From: Erpobdella octoculata
Lineage: Eukaryota > Annelida > Clitellata > Hirudinida > Erpobdellidae
Length of the DNA: 64,000 nt
Direction of reading: 5' to 3'
Assembly (NCBI GenBank): GCA_963978895.1
Contig: OZ022240.1
Span: 12,187,807 to 12,251,806 of the forward strand
Below, one piece after another: positions 10,114 to 19,434 of the stretch. A program made the position numbers and the translations under genes. The notes under the pieces were generated by a model that searched no databases, was not told the origin of the DNA, and saw only the letters and a program-made list of their open reading frames with translations. Position 1 is the stretch's first letter, and every line of letters starts with the position of its first letter.

Positions 10114-10823
10114 TGCAATCAAATAGAATCAAACTTGATATTAATACTTTGATTTGTTCTGATCCAGCCAATGCAGGGGCTGCACAACCGAGTCTGCAGT
10201 CTGCAGATATTCAACTTGCTATAGAACATCAGATTGAAAATGCTGTCTCTGATGAAAACAAATCCGGACACGTAAATGACAAAGATGCAAAAGAATGTTG
10301 TTCATTCAGGGTCGTGACCGCTGATGACGTCAATATTGATAACTGTTTTTCTCCCTTATATGCATCTGATGGAAATAACCAGGATGGTGATTTAAAAGGC
10401 ACCTCAATTACAGATAGCATTTTGCTTGATTTAAAGTGCGACGATATGCATCCTTCTACAATATGTTTTTCTTCCTCCCAAGCCTCTGAAATATGTAACA
10501 TTGATGGTGATAAAAAAGGCGCCTCATCTACAGATGACTTGTTGCAGGGATTTAAAACAGTAGATACATGTTGCTTGTCGGGATTGCCTGGTCAAAGTCT
10601 TGTTGATCGAACAGATGTTAAGTTTTATGATGGTTGTTTATCCGGTTGCCATGATTCCGTCCGAATGCACCGGATAAAGGGTTGTGCAGAGATTTCTCAG
10701 GTGGATGACGGATTTTCTGGAGTGTCTGTTGATGGTGCATGTGTTTCAGAGGGGATATCTGGTCCGTTGAGCTTGTCTCACTTAACTAATAACATTAATA
10801 TTACAATTAGACGGAGGAGATGA
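10114..10823 (+). CDS. PLE family Y C-terminal tail (partial ORF)
   Basis: A 236-codon open frame ending in NITIRRRR. It has no RT or GIY-YIG motif. It is acidic and Cys/Ser-rich, with two related segments (SPLYASDGNNQDGDLKGTS and SSQASEICNIDGDKKGASS). By position (directly 5' of a PLE 3' UTR with hammerhead and terminal repeat) it is the C-terminal extension that PLE proteins here carry after GIY-YIG. The upstream catalytic part is missing, cut off where the inverted left arm begins. The last part of the frame lies inside the right arm. Its function is unknown. Confidence 0.7.
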
Positions 10824-11057
10824 CATTGTTTTGATATGATACATAAGCTTCTTTGTCTGTTTCACATTTCTTAAGACTTTTGATGAATTTTATAAATTTA
10901 AATTATTATCTCTCGATTTAAATTAATATAATTTTTAAAGTATTTTTATTTTGATTTTATTATTATTATTTTCTGCTTAATTTAACGTTCATCGTCCCGA
11001 TTTTAATTATTATTATGTACTGTATGTATTAACTTTTAGTTACATTAAGACAATCAA

Positions 11058-11103
11058 AACAACCCTGACGATGGCCACAATGGCTGAAACTTGCAAGTTG
11101 GTT
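11058..11103 (+). ncRNA. Hammerhead ribozyme motif (PLE family Y, right arm)
   Basis: CAACC-CTGACGA-TGGCCACAATGGCT-GAAA-CTTGCAAG-TT-GGTTG. Core intact; stem I CAACC/GGTTG; stem III is the perfect palindrome CTTGCAAG. Same strand as the upstream PLE reading frame. Confidence 0.88.
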
Positions 11104-11200
11104 GCTAATAAAACGTTTGATTTTAGATTTAGTAAAAGTGTTTTCTCTCACTTAAAATATTTTAAGCGTTTAATTGACAAAACCGTGTCTTCTAAATGGC

Positions 11201-11202
<2 letters not shown>

Positions 11203-11290
<88 letters not shown>

Positions 11291-11359
11291 ATAAAAAAAA
11301 ATAATAAACAAAAAATGGGCAGTTATTTTTAATAGAGCATGCATGAAAGAATATATATA

Positions 11360-11392
<33 letters not shown>
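11203..11392. repeat. (TA)n arrays flanking a short PLE terminal fragment
   Basis: (TA)n at 11203-11285 and 11350-11392. Between them, 11286-11349 reads [16 protein letters not shown] in the plus direction. This is the end of a third PLE terminal repeat, also found inverted near 45124-45190. Confidence 0.85.
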
Positions 11393-11396
<4 letters not shown>

Positions 11397-11743
11397 AAAA
11401 TCAACCCATTAAGTTAAAATTAAAAGAAGCTTTAGCTATTAATAAATGTAAGCCTTTAATTAATAAACAATGGTATTCTTTTGATTTAACTCTTAAACTT
11501 TTTGGTTCTCTAAATAGTAATAAAACTAATAATAATAATAATAAATGTTTTAACTCATTTACAACTTCTGTTAAAAATATGCATGTTAATAGTGCCAATG
11601 TTTCTTCAGGTATTTCTTCGTTGAATGAATGTTTTGTACCAGACGTTTGTGTCTCAAAGGTTATAGATAATGTATGTGATTCTTCTTCCAGTCACGTCCT
11701 TGAAGTTGACTGTAATTCCGTTGTTAAAGGCTTTACTAACTGA
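11393..11743 (+). CDS. PLE family Z C-terminal tail (partial ORF)
   Basis: Open frame ending VVKGFTN then TGA, with an Asn-rich stretch ([14 protein letters not shown]). A copy with very few changes is at 38360-37998 (minus), split by the LTR element. It is followed by a 3' UTR, a hammerhead (11915-11962) and a terminal repeat, so it is the C-terminal end of a PLE protein. The catalytic domains are absent. Confidence 0.7.
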
Positions 11744-11914
11744 TCTTAATTATTTAGTTATTACTGTTATTATTATAATTATTTTAATTTAAATATTTTT
11801 TATGTTGTTACATTTGTATATAATGAATTTAAATTTTATTTAAATTGTATTTTAATTCCTTTCAATTAGTTGTATCTTTTACCATTTAGTCACTGCATTT
11901 TATTTTAAAAAGTT

Positions 11915-11962
11915 AAACGGCTCTGATGATGGCAAAAAATTGCCGAAATAGATCTATTAGCC
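11915..11962 (+). ncRNA. Hammerhead ribozyme motif (PLE family Z)
   Basis: GGCT-CTGATGA-TGGCAAAAAATTGCC-GAAA-TAGATCTA-TT-AGCC. Core intact; stem I GGCT/AGCC; stem II GGCAA/TTGCC; stem III a palindrome around TAGATCTA. The inverted copy at 37.8 kb has lost the first core base (TTGATGA). Confidence 0.88.
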
Positions 11963-12088
11963 TATAAGATTATGGAGTTTGTGTTTGGGAATAAATTATT
12001 TTTAAACCGATTTAGAGTATTGGAAAAAATTAAAAATAAAATCGATTCAGCCAAGTGCGCCACTTTTTTCAATCGAGTTTGCCTAAAA

Positions 12089-12095
<7 letters not shown>
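11963..12095 (+). mobile_element. PLE family Z terminal repeat
   Basis: Frame reads [24 protein letters not shown] before running into (TA)n at 12091-12135; this is the KW..FFN..CLKEY pattern of PLE terminal repeats in this window. It also occurs inverted at 37651-37775. Confidence 0.75.
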
Positions 12096-12135
<40 letters not shown>

Positions 12136-12137
<2 letters not shown>

Positions 12138-12612
12138 AACATGCCCTGACTGACTGATAATCAACGCCGAACTCAAACGCCTCATCATAGGAACATGAAA
12201 TTTGGAACTTTTATAGCGTAAGCACCCATTAAGAAAGAATTTTTGAAAATTTTGCTTCTGAGAGGATGAAACTGGAAAACAAACTTTTTTTTCTAAAACA
12301 ACGCGTATCTCGAAACCAAAAACGAAGGGCTTTTGAAATTTGGTATCTAGATTTGTCTCAAGAAATGAGAATATAGGTGTTTTACTATTTTTTTTTTGAA
12401 AATTGGTTTCCAGGACCTCAAATGTGAGGTGGAAAATGTGGGACGGGCCGAGATTTTTTTCCAAGCATATAAAAAGCTTACGCCTGTAAAAACGCGCCAG
12501 GCTCAAATTAGATGGGCCGTGCCGGGCCTAAAATTTTGGCTTATGAAGCGGGCCGGACCAATATGTCGACGGACCGGACCGAGTCGGGGCGTAAAAATCG
12601 CCCTGTGCAGTA
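12136..12612 (+). mobile_element. Helitron family 2, 5' part
   Basis: After (TA)n it reads AAGAACATGCCCTGACTGAC, then TCAACGCCGAACTCAAACGC and GGAACATGAAATTTGGAACT, and continues to GGGCGTAAAAATCGCCCTGTGCAGTA. The inverted copy at 36662-37200 continues to a CTAG end. Here the element is cut at TA by the TIR element that begins at 12613. Confidence 0.8.
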
Positions 12613-13744
12613 GGGGAGACCGGGGCATGTTGAACCAATTTTTATAACTTTACTCAGTACACATTTATTATTGCAGTAAAACATCTTGAAATAGGTTATT
12701 ATTATAAACAAATATGTTTATTACGTATACCAAAAATTATTTTTAATTTTGAGATTTTTCCTTGACCATAGAAGAAAATATTAGCAAGCCCGTCATGTGG
12801 TTCAACTTACCCGTTAACGGGGCACGTTGAACCAATATTTTATAACTGCTGTTGCTAAGCAGTTATTGTTCTAATGAAACATTTTCAAATGTACAAATGT
12901 TATCTAAGTCAAATTGATTTATCTTCAATCTTCTATTTTACTTTATATCTCCAATAAAATTCGGATTTCGCAATTTTTTGGTTTTGTTGTATTTGAGGTT
13001 TTTAAGTTCATCTAATTTATTACAAAAGTTGCGTAATTATTAGAATTAATATTACTAATAATAAGTTCTTGTGTTACGAAACGCTATGGATTAAATCATT
13101 AAAGCTGCTTAATGCTGCTTACATAATTATTGTAACAACTTGTGTGTTTTAGAATGGTTATTGGGTTATTGTGAGAACACGCAATGACCCAGAGAAAAAC
13201 CCAGACAAAACATCTAATAAAAAAATCTAATAACTGATAAAAATATCTAATAATTGACAAAAATTTCTATTAAAATTATCTAATAAAATATCTAACAATT
13301 ATAACAAGTCAAATCATCACCATGATAAAATATTGTTGGTTCAACGTGCCCCTAACAAAATGGTTCAACATGCCCCAATCGTATTGGTCCTAGTATTTTA
13401 ACTGTAGGCTGATTAACATGTTTCTGATGCGAGAAAGAAAACACGTACTGTGTTACTGGATAAAAACACAACAAAAATATGTATCTTAAAATTACTCACT
13501 TTCTTTGCAATTGTGTTTTAAAGAACAATAACGTCAACGACTCAAAATTACTCAAAACCGGCAAAATCACTTATATCGCGATTATTTTAAAATTAACATA
13601 CATAAACATCACAAATCAACACAGCTACTTCTATTTATATTATTAGTCCAAACTATAAAACTCTGACAAAAAAATTTCTATAAATAAGCAAATTTACCCA
13701 TCTGGTTCAACATGCCCCGTGGTTCAACATGCCCCGGTCTCCCC
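12613..13744. mobile_element. TIR DNA element with GGGGAGACCGGGGCATGTTGAACC ends
   Basis: Left end GGGGAGACCGGGGCATGTTG; right end is its reverse complement; TA flanks both sides (12611-12612 and 13745-13746). The subterminal motif GGGGCACGTTGAACC recurs at about 12820, 13339 and 13365. About 1.13 kb of AT-rich non-coding interior, so a MITE-like non-autonomous element. The superfamily is not assigned. The left flank is Helitron family 2 and the right flank a REL retrotransposon, so the two flanks do not belong to one empty site. Confidence 0.8.
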
Positions 13745-13746
13745 TA

Positions 13747-15371
13747 CATTTGTTTAGAACCAAAGTTGTATCATCCATGAAGGCCTTCACCGATGGCATC
13801 AAGATACCTTTGCCAACGTAAGCTTCCTCCACGCGTGAACCCACTGCATTCAGAAGCAGCTGCATCGCTAATACGAAGAGAATGGGTGAAATTGAGCAAC
13901 CCATTGCTATACCAACTTCTAACTGGAACCATTCTGTTGAACATGATGACGTTGACAGCCTCAATTTGAAATGTCCGAAATACTGTTGCAACATTTCTAT
14001 CACAAAATTTGAAACATGATGCGATCTGAGAGTTTTCCATAACATTTGGTGACGAACGGCTCCATAAGCATTGGCAAAGTCTAACCAGACAATGTGCAAA
14101 CTGAGACGACTTTCTTTAGCTCTTTTCAATGCTTCCCAGATCACTGACGAATGTTCGATGCATCCTGGTACTCCTGGCACTCCTCCCTTCTGAACAGACC
14201 TGTCGATGTAATTGTTTTGAATTACATAGCTTGTCAGTCTCCGAGCAAAGACAGCAAAAAATATCTTTCCCTCGACGTTTAACAATGAAATTGGGCGAAA
14301 CTGATGTATTGCCTTCGAGTCTTTTTCTTTCGGAATAAAGATACCTTCTGCTCTCTGCCATTCGCTTTCAATTCTTCTTCTTTCCCAAGAGCCCACGAGT
14401 AGAGAATGCAGTAATCTCAATACTTCTGGGCATTTTTTGTAGACGAGATATGGCACCCCATTTGGTCCAGAAGCAGATCTGTTTCTTGTTTTGTAGAGAA
14501 ATTGAGTAACTTCAAGTAACGAAATCATGCCTTCTCTGAAAGAAAAATTTGGAAGTGGGATTTCTGGAAGATCGGTTCTTTCTTCTAACTGCTGATCTCC
14601 ACGCGGGTCACGGAATGCGGACCGAAAATATTCATCGAGCGTTGCTTTGTCTGCTTGAAGAGTTCCTGACTTGGGTGGGTCCAGTAAATTTCTTCCATAT
14701 TTGAATGGGTCTTTGATGAACTGAAACCTGGCATTTCTCTGATCTCTTTTCTTTATCCGAAAACGCTCGGCCTTCATTAGGGCAGACAAACGACGCCCCA
14801 AACTCTGCCGCAGCTCTGCAAGACCAGCTTTTTCATTTTCCTGGGCTCTTTTCCACCGCTTTCGTAACAATTTCTTTTCTCTCTTTAGCTGATTGATTTC
14901 TCTTTGTCGTCTAGAAATCATGCCTTCATTGTTTCGAACCTGACGTTTTTGTTTCACACCAAACAATTCAATGCTTTTTTTGTAAATAACATCAGTGAAA
15001 TCTTTCATACTGAAATTTGATGAATTTCTTGAACGTGTTTTGAGAAGTTTTGAGAGTGTTTCGTCTAACTTTTTCCATGCAATTGTATCTCCTGCTGCAG
15101 GAAAATCAATTCTTGGCCTAGGTTGACTGATTTCTACTTCCGGATTCACATCTTGAACTGCGTCGGGGCTGTGGTTGGCCTCCGGCCCGGCAATGTTCGA
15201 CGTTTTACCTGCATTAATATCTGATGCAGGACGTTGACGGAATTCGGTTAAGCAGCCCATTTTCGTTCTGTGGACTTTCATTCCACGGATCGTCTTGAAA
15301 CTCCTACCGCAAACACACTCGTGAAGCATACCCCCATTAGGGTCCGTTGAAGAAGCAGGGTCGTTGTTCAA
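13747..15371 (-). CDS. REL-type non-LTR retrotransposon, zinc finger and RT (copy N2, 3' truncated)
   Basis: The N-terminus has a C2H2 finger, CVCGRSFKTIRGMKVHRTKMGC, about residues 20-41. Next is a basic stretch rich in Lys/Arg (residues 150-220). Then RT motifs: SASGPNGVPYLVYKKCP, FIPKEKDSKAIHQFRPISLL, WLDFANAYGAVRHQ, GIAMGCSISPILF and AFMDDTTLVLNK. The finger plus RT fits the R2/R4/NeSL group; the restriction-like nuclease would follow but is cut off at 13747, exactly where the TIR element begins. The frame is intact for about 540 codons. Start chosen at 15371, the first Met before the finger. Copy N1 at 7.1-9.4 kb supplies the missing 3' half of a sibling. Confidence 0.85.
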
Positions 15372-15530
15372 AGGTCCGAATGTGAGTTCATCATTCTCCC
15401 CCTCCTTTCGGTTGGAACTCTGGGGGCATTTCGTAGAATAAGATGAAGCGGCATTTGAACGGATTGTACTTCGGCTAGGCCAGGCCTGATACCCGTGAAG
15501 TTCTCGTCTTTCCGAGAGGTCACTTCATGT
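15372..15530 (-). mobile_element. 5' UTR of REL copy N2, abutting (TATG)n
   Basis: GC-richer leader between the ATG and a 24-bp (TATG)n array at 15530-15552. The 3' end of another REL copy lies on the other side of the array, so two elements of one group flank the same short microsatellite head-to-tail. Confidence 0.6.
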
Positions 15531-15550
15531 ATGTATGTATGTATGTATGT

Positions 15551-16235
15551 GAAAACTCTTCTTCGAGCAAGTTCGTCAGAGGTCTTCAGAGGAAGACCCT
15601 CCCAGCGTTTCAGCCCTTTTCCTGACGCTACCACAGGAGGGCGGGCCACGACCGTTGATCAGACGGCCGCCCCCTGACGAAATTTGTGTATCACATGCCG
15701 TTTCCGACCAGAACCAGATAACCGGCAAATCTTCAAAGTACCAGAACCAAGAAGTCATTTTGAAACCGTCAAGCAACTGTAACAAGATGAGAAACTGTCT
15801 TTTAAACGCCGGAACTTGAGCATGTAGTAACTGTAGTATCCACCAAACCGCCAGATTCCGAGACCAAAAGAAAAATTCACCTCCGGAACTTCGAGCCCTG
15901 CCACCACTTTCACCAAACCAGAAACAGCACAAACCATAATGGCAGGGAACATTGTTTCTATTATTTTCTAAACGCTAGCAGCCATAACGCGACTTCGTCC
16001 CTGAACTTGTAAACAAAGGAGGAGCTAACACTGTCGTACGGAAGCCAAAAGTGGCTGTTTAAATTTATTATCTCCTTTTTCATTCCTTTGCATCCATATC
16101 CAAAAAGAAGCTGTTTCTGCTCTTTCAGCTATTTTCTTGATAGCTTGAGTTTTTTTCCGACCCGATATTCCGAGAGCCACAACTCCTGGCGCCTACTTCA
16201 ACTGGAAAAATCTCGATTTTATATCCCGCCATCAG
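15551..16235 (-). mobile_element. 3' end of another REL-type element (copy N3)
   Basis: The 3' UTR resembles that of N1 (GGTCTTCAGAGGAAGA, CGTTGATCAGACGG against GGTCTTCAGAAGAAGA, CGTTGATCAGGCGG). Further upstream on the minus strand a decayed frame reads GYKIEIFPVEVGA, matching GFRIEIFAVEVGV of the N1 nuclease. 5' truncated near 16236. The 3' end meets (TATG)n. Confidence 0.7.
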
Positions 16236-16479
16236 AAGAATATGCCTTTTCACCACCACACTGTATATAAAAGCTTGGTACACTGCTCACAACACCTGTG
16301 ATGCTTCTTACAACGATTTGATGGAGGCATGCATTAATTGTGGACATTCATTCAACAAACAAGCCATACATTTTTAAAACTTAAAACGTGGGGCGCCATT
16401 TATATTCAAAAAAGTGTTCTATCCTGTTTAAAAATAGCAGATGGTTAGTTTGAGTGAAAGGCGCCCACCTGCTCTGAAT

Positions 16480-17575
16480 GCATACTGGTCAGTGAGGCAT
16501 AAGTCCGATGGTGGGTCTAGAATGCCGGATATATAAATTGTTTGACAATCAACTTTTCAAATATCCTAGAGAGCACTGGAGTAACGGATATTGGACGATA
16601 ATCCACTGGGCCCAAGGGTCTGGCCTTCTTAGGAACTGGGCAACAATCGATTAAACAGATACGTCAGATGACCTGAAAGGAATGGAGCTGCATTCTATAA
16701 AAAACCATGCTGGAACACGGCCAAGCCCGACGCCACACGCTTCAACTTGATAAGAAGCGAAAGAATTTGGCATTCATAAAATTCATCCTGTACAGCTGTG
16801 CTAGACTTCAACTTTGGTTCAATACACGAGTTGTCAGTGGAGATTCCAGCATAGTATTTATCAAGAGTCTCAGCGTCCAGCCCGGCCACCGCCGGGCCCC
16901 CAACAACAGCACGACATCTTAATTTTATAAAAACAGCCCATAAATCCTTTGAAGTAGTATTAGGACCCATATGAGGTCCTGTGCATTCCCTCTAGCTATA
17001 GACTGTCCTATATGAATCGATAATGCATCTGCCTGCTCAACCTAACCTTTTCGCATGAGTCTATTTTTCAAAAGCAGATCAGATTTTATAGCCGGTGTGA
17101 TGTAACTCAGATCTTTGCTAGTCACGGTGACCAATTTTTCTGGAAAAAATCTGTCAAGCAAATGCCACCGCAACCCGTAAAACCCGTCAAATTCAGTCTG
17201 TATCGAGAGTATGATTCTTTTCAATGACCTGATCTTTTATAAAAATTACGAAGGTTGCTATCTGTAGTGGGCCGACTTTTCTATATTTCAAAATCTTTTT
17301 TTCATTTTTAGTGATAGCGTGCTTTATGCTACCTGATACGAGTATTGCCTTGTGATTACTTTTGACAATGGACACAAAAAATACTTGAACATTTTCATAA
17401 CATGGGACATAGACATATATTCTATCCAGATTAACAGTTCCCCTGGTTGGCTGTTTCACTATTTGCTCCAAGCCTGTTTGTTCAACAATTTTTCGATCAG
17501 ATTATTTATTAGAGTCACCGGCCACCATAATCAGTGAATAAGGGTTTTTGGCCAGAATCTCCTCTACATCTCCAG
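16480..17575 (-). pseudogene. Decayed CR1-like non-LTR retrotransposon (endonuclease-RT junction)
   Basis: Minus-strand pieces in several frames: IMVAGDSNK and IVEQTGLEQIV (17.5 kb), RGTVNLDRIYV (17.4 kb), VTVTSKDLSYITPAIKSDL and NRLMRKG (17.1 kb), GLDAETLDKYYAGISTD (16.85 kb) and ARPLGPVDYRPISVTPVLS (16.6 kb). This order is the end of the endonuclease, the linker and the start of RT in CR1-like ORF2. Many stops and shifts; an old copy. 16236-16479 shows nothing I can name. Confidence 0.75.
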
Positions 17576-17951
17576 CAATACAATTGAAAACAAAACATAC
17601 ATACATATATCATTGAACAGAATCATTCTCAACCATCTGAATAATAATACATTTTAAATATCATTATTGGCTATTTAAATTATAAAACTAACATAATTGA
17701 AATAAAAAACCAACAATGACTATTTATAAAGATATTTGAGATTTAGTTTGCCTTTAGCCCAATGTTAACAACAATGTATGGAAGCGCCCAGAAATATCTT
17801 TAAAAATACAGTTTTTATATAAATTGTAAAATTTATATTTAAAACTGAATAATCTATTTTTAAATCCAATGCATTTCTAAATTTATAAAATAAAGGATAT
17901 AAAATGAAAACTTTTGTAATTTTATTAACTAAGAAAGTCAAAATTACCAAC
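17576..17951. other. Celsr intron 3, exon-proximal part
   Basis: Strongly AT-rich, no repeat or coding signal seen. Confidence 0.6.
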
Positions 17952-18094
17952 CCTCAGAAGTGAGAGCTTCATCAGTAGTGGTCTTAAGGCAAGAACTTTC
18001 TCCTTAAGAAATTGTTCTGAATAAAAAATGTCCTGTCCTCTGTCTGTGGTTCTTCTCACAGAAAAACTGACATTTAGTATTTGACTGTCATCAG
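17952..18094 (-). CDS. Celsr: Celsr/Flamingo exon 3: linker after the cadherin repeats
   Basis: Encodes DDSQILNVSFSVRRTTD, then DIFYSEQFLKEKVLAL and LSLLR. Celsr proteins have the same layout at this point: NILNVTFS, a Gly-rich turn, a FF.SE.L segment and a short hydrophobic end before the Cys-rich domain. The acceptor is TAATTCAG (AG at 18096-18095). The donor is GTTGGT from 17951. 143 nt is two bases plus 47 codons; it enters in phase 1 and leaves in phase 0. It is too short and too divergent to be recognised without the phase argument and its neighbours. Confidence 0.82.
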
Positions 18095-18167
18095 CTGAAT
18101 TATTTTTTTTTAAATTTGAAATTGTAAAAAATGCAGCCAGCCGAAATTTAAATTAATAAATTCTAAC

Positions 18168-18386
18168 ATGAATGAAAGTCATCATTTCGTACATCGAAAA
18201 TTAAAACATCGTTCACTGTAGCGGGAATAATTGCAGTAAGAGCAGACATAAAAAACCGGTAGGGCACACCAAGAAATGAAGTTTCATCCATATCTTCTAT
18301 ACGAACTGTCAAACTATTTTTCAACATTTCTTCTGTTACAAGCCTCACATACAGCTGACATGATGCACGAACTTCGTTGATTCCAT
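18168..18386 (-). CDS. Celsr: Celsr/Flamingo exon 2: end of cadherin repeat 9 and linker
   Basis: With the last base of exon 1 it gives VAVTDGINEVRASCQLYVRL, then VTEEMLKNSLTVRIEDM, VPYRFFMSALTAIIPATVND and VLIFDVRNDDFHS. The VTEEML.NS.TVR... block followed by a F...A...A.. segment and DV.VF.V.ND is diagnostic for Celsr. Acceptor CATCAG (AG at 18388-18387); donor GTTAGA from 18167. 219 nt is two bases plus 72 codons plus one base. Intron 2 to exon 3 is only 73 bp, whereas introns 1 and 3 are about 9.2 and 11.3 kb. Confidence 0.92.
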
Positions 18387-19106
18387 CTGATGGGATATTA
18401 TTTGTACTTATCTTATTAAATAATAATTAGGGATGTCACAGGTACGACTTTTTGGACTTTTCAGGTTTGGGTTCTTGAATTTTGAATTTTCAGGATCAGG
18501 TTTGCATTTTTCTAAAAACCGGTTCGGGTTTTCAACTTTTCAAAAATCGAGTTGTGTTTTCGATTTTCAAAATTTCAGGTTCGGGTTTCAAAATTAAAAA
18601 CCTTCGGGTTCGGGTCGGGTTTGGGTCGAGTTTGGCTAGTACCATTTTCACAATATTGGAAATGCACCTGTGAGTGATCTTAGCACCAATTTATATTTTA
18701 TGATTGGCTAAACGAATTAAGTGAAATATTTGGGAAATTCTGTATTACAATAATAAACAACATAAGTACTACAGTAAATACTTATGTTGTTCAATCTTGT
18801 CTATAATTTTATTTTTTACTCTTTGAATTCTGTTTAAAAGTGGATTTTTATCTTAAATTGGTCATATACTTATGAGCGTCTCGTTCTTATCATAACGAAT
18901 TCTGTAGCTATAACATCAAGTAAACAGTTCTTAAGTTGCCTCAAATTGTTTATTTGAAGTTTAAAATAAAAGAAAAAACTATACTTAAAGGACCCTTTTG
19001 TCAAAAATTAGATCCAGTCATTAAAACTTATCAAATGTATTAAAATATTGTAGTAAAAGGTAAAAAGGTAAGGATTATGAGACTTAGGATGTCGCTACAT
19101 GAAATA
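18387..19106. other. Celsr intron 1, 3' part with a TTCGGGTT-rich stretch
   Basis: 18440-18640 has repeated TTCGGGTT/TCGGGTTT and AAATTTCAGG motifs after AGGGATGTCACAGG. Such subterminal repeats occur in some hAT elements, but I find no matching second end. The rest, 18650-19106, is AT-rich with no feature seen. Confidence 0.4.
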
Positions 19107-19434
19107 TTTTATTTATTTTATTTATTGGTACACGAACAGAGGGACCCAAAGGGCCACTAATACTGTTCGGACAGAACACAATAAAAACTAAAGAAAAACA
19201 AAACAAAATAAACCGTCTGATGTGAGGCGACGAGCCAGGCAAAAGTAGAACAGAAGAGTTGTGTTCAAAATATAAACTATATGACTATATATGAATATTA
19301 ACTAATACATAATAGATGGATTAGTAACAACAAGGTAATCAGATAAATATTTGTATTTAGATCTAGGTACCAGATAGATACTAGTTTTTAAATGAGGATG
19401 TCACAGAAGGAGTAATAATAGAGCAATCAGATAT

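Larger units (their letters stand above)
9517..11208. repeat. Large inverted repeat made of PLE family Y 3' ends
   Basis: The left arm (about 9574-10113) is nearly the exact reverse complement of the right arm (about 10669-11208). The arms are about 540 bp and the spacer about 555 bp. Each arm holds the PLE 3' UTR, a hammerhead motif and part of the terminal repeat (SSKWRVYFN on the minus strand at 9517-9600; the right arm ends in the same codons). Only a few substitutions separate the arms, for example CCGCAATGG versus CCACAATGG in the ribozyme loop. Transcribed as one RNA it would fold into a long hairpin. The arrangement implies a partial second copy placed in inverse orientation. Confidence 0.9.

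Noticed and set aside
10113..10823. Independent host gene for a small secreted Cys-rich protein
   Set aside because: No signal peptide; it sits directly before a PLE 3' UTR, hammerhead and terminal repeat, and its 3' part is duplicated in the inverted arm.
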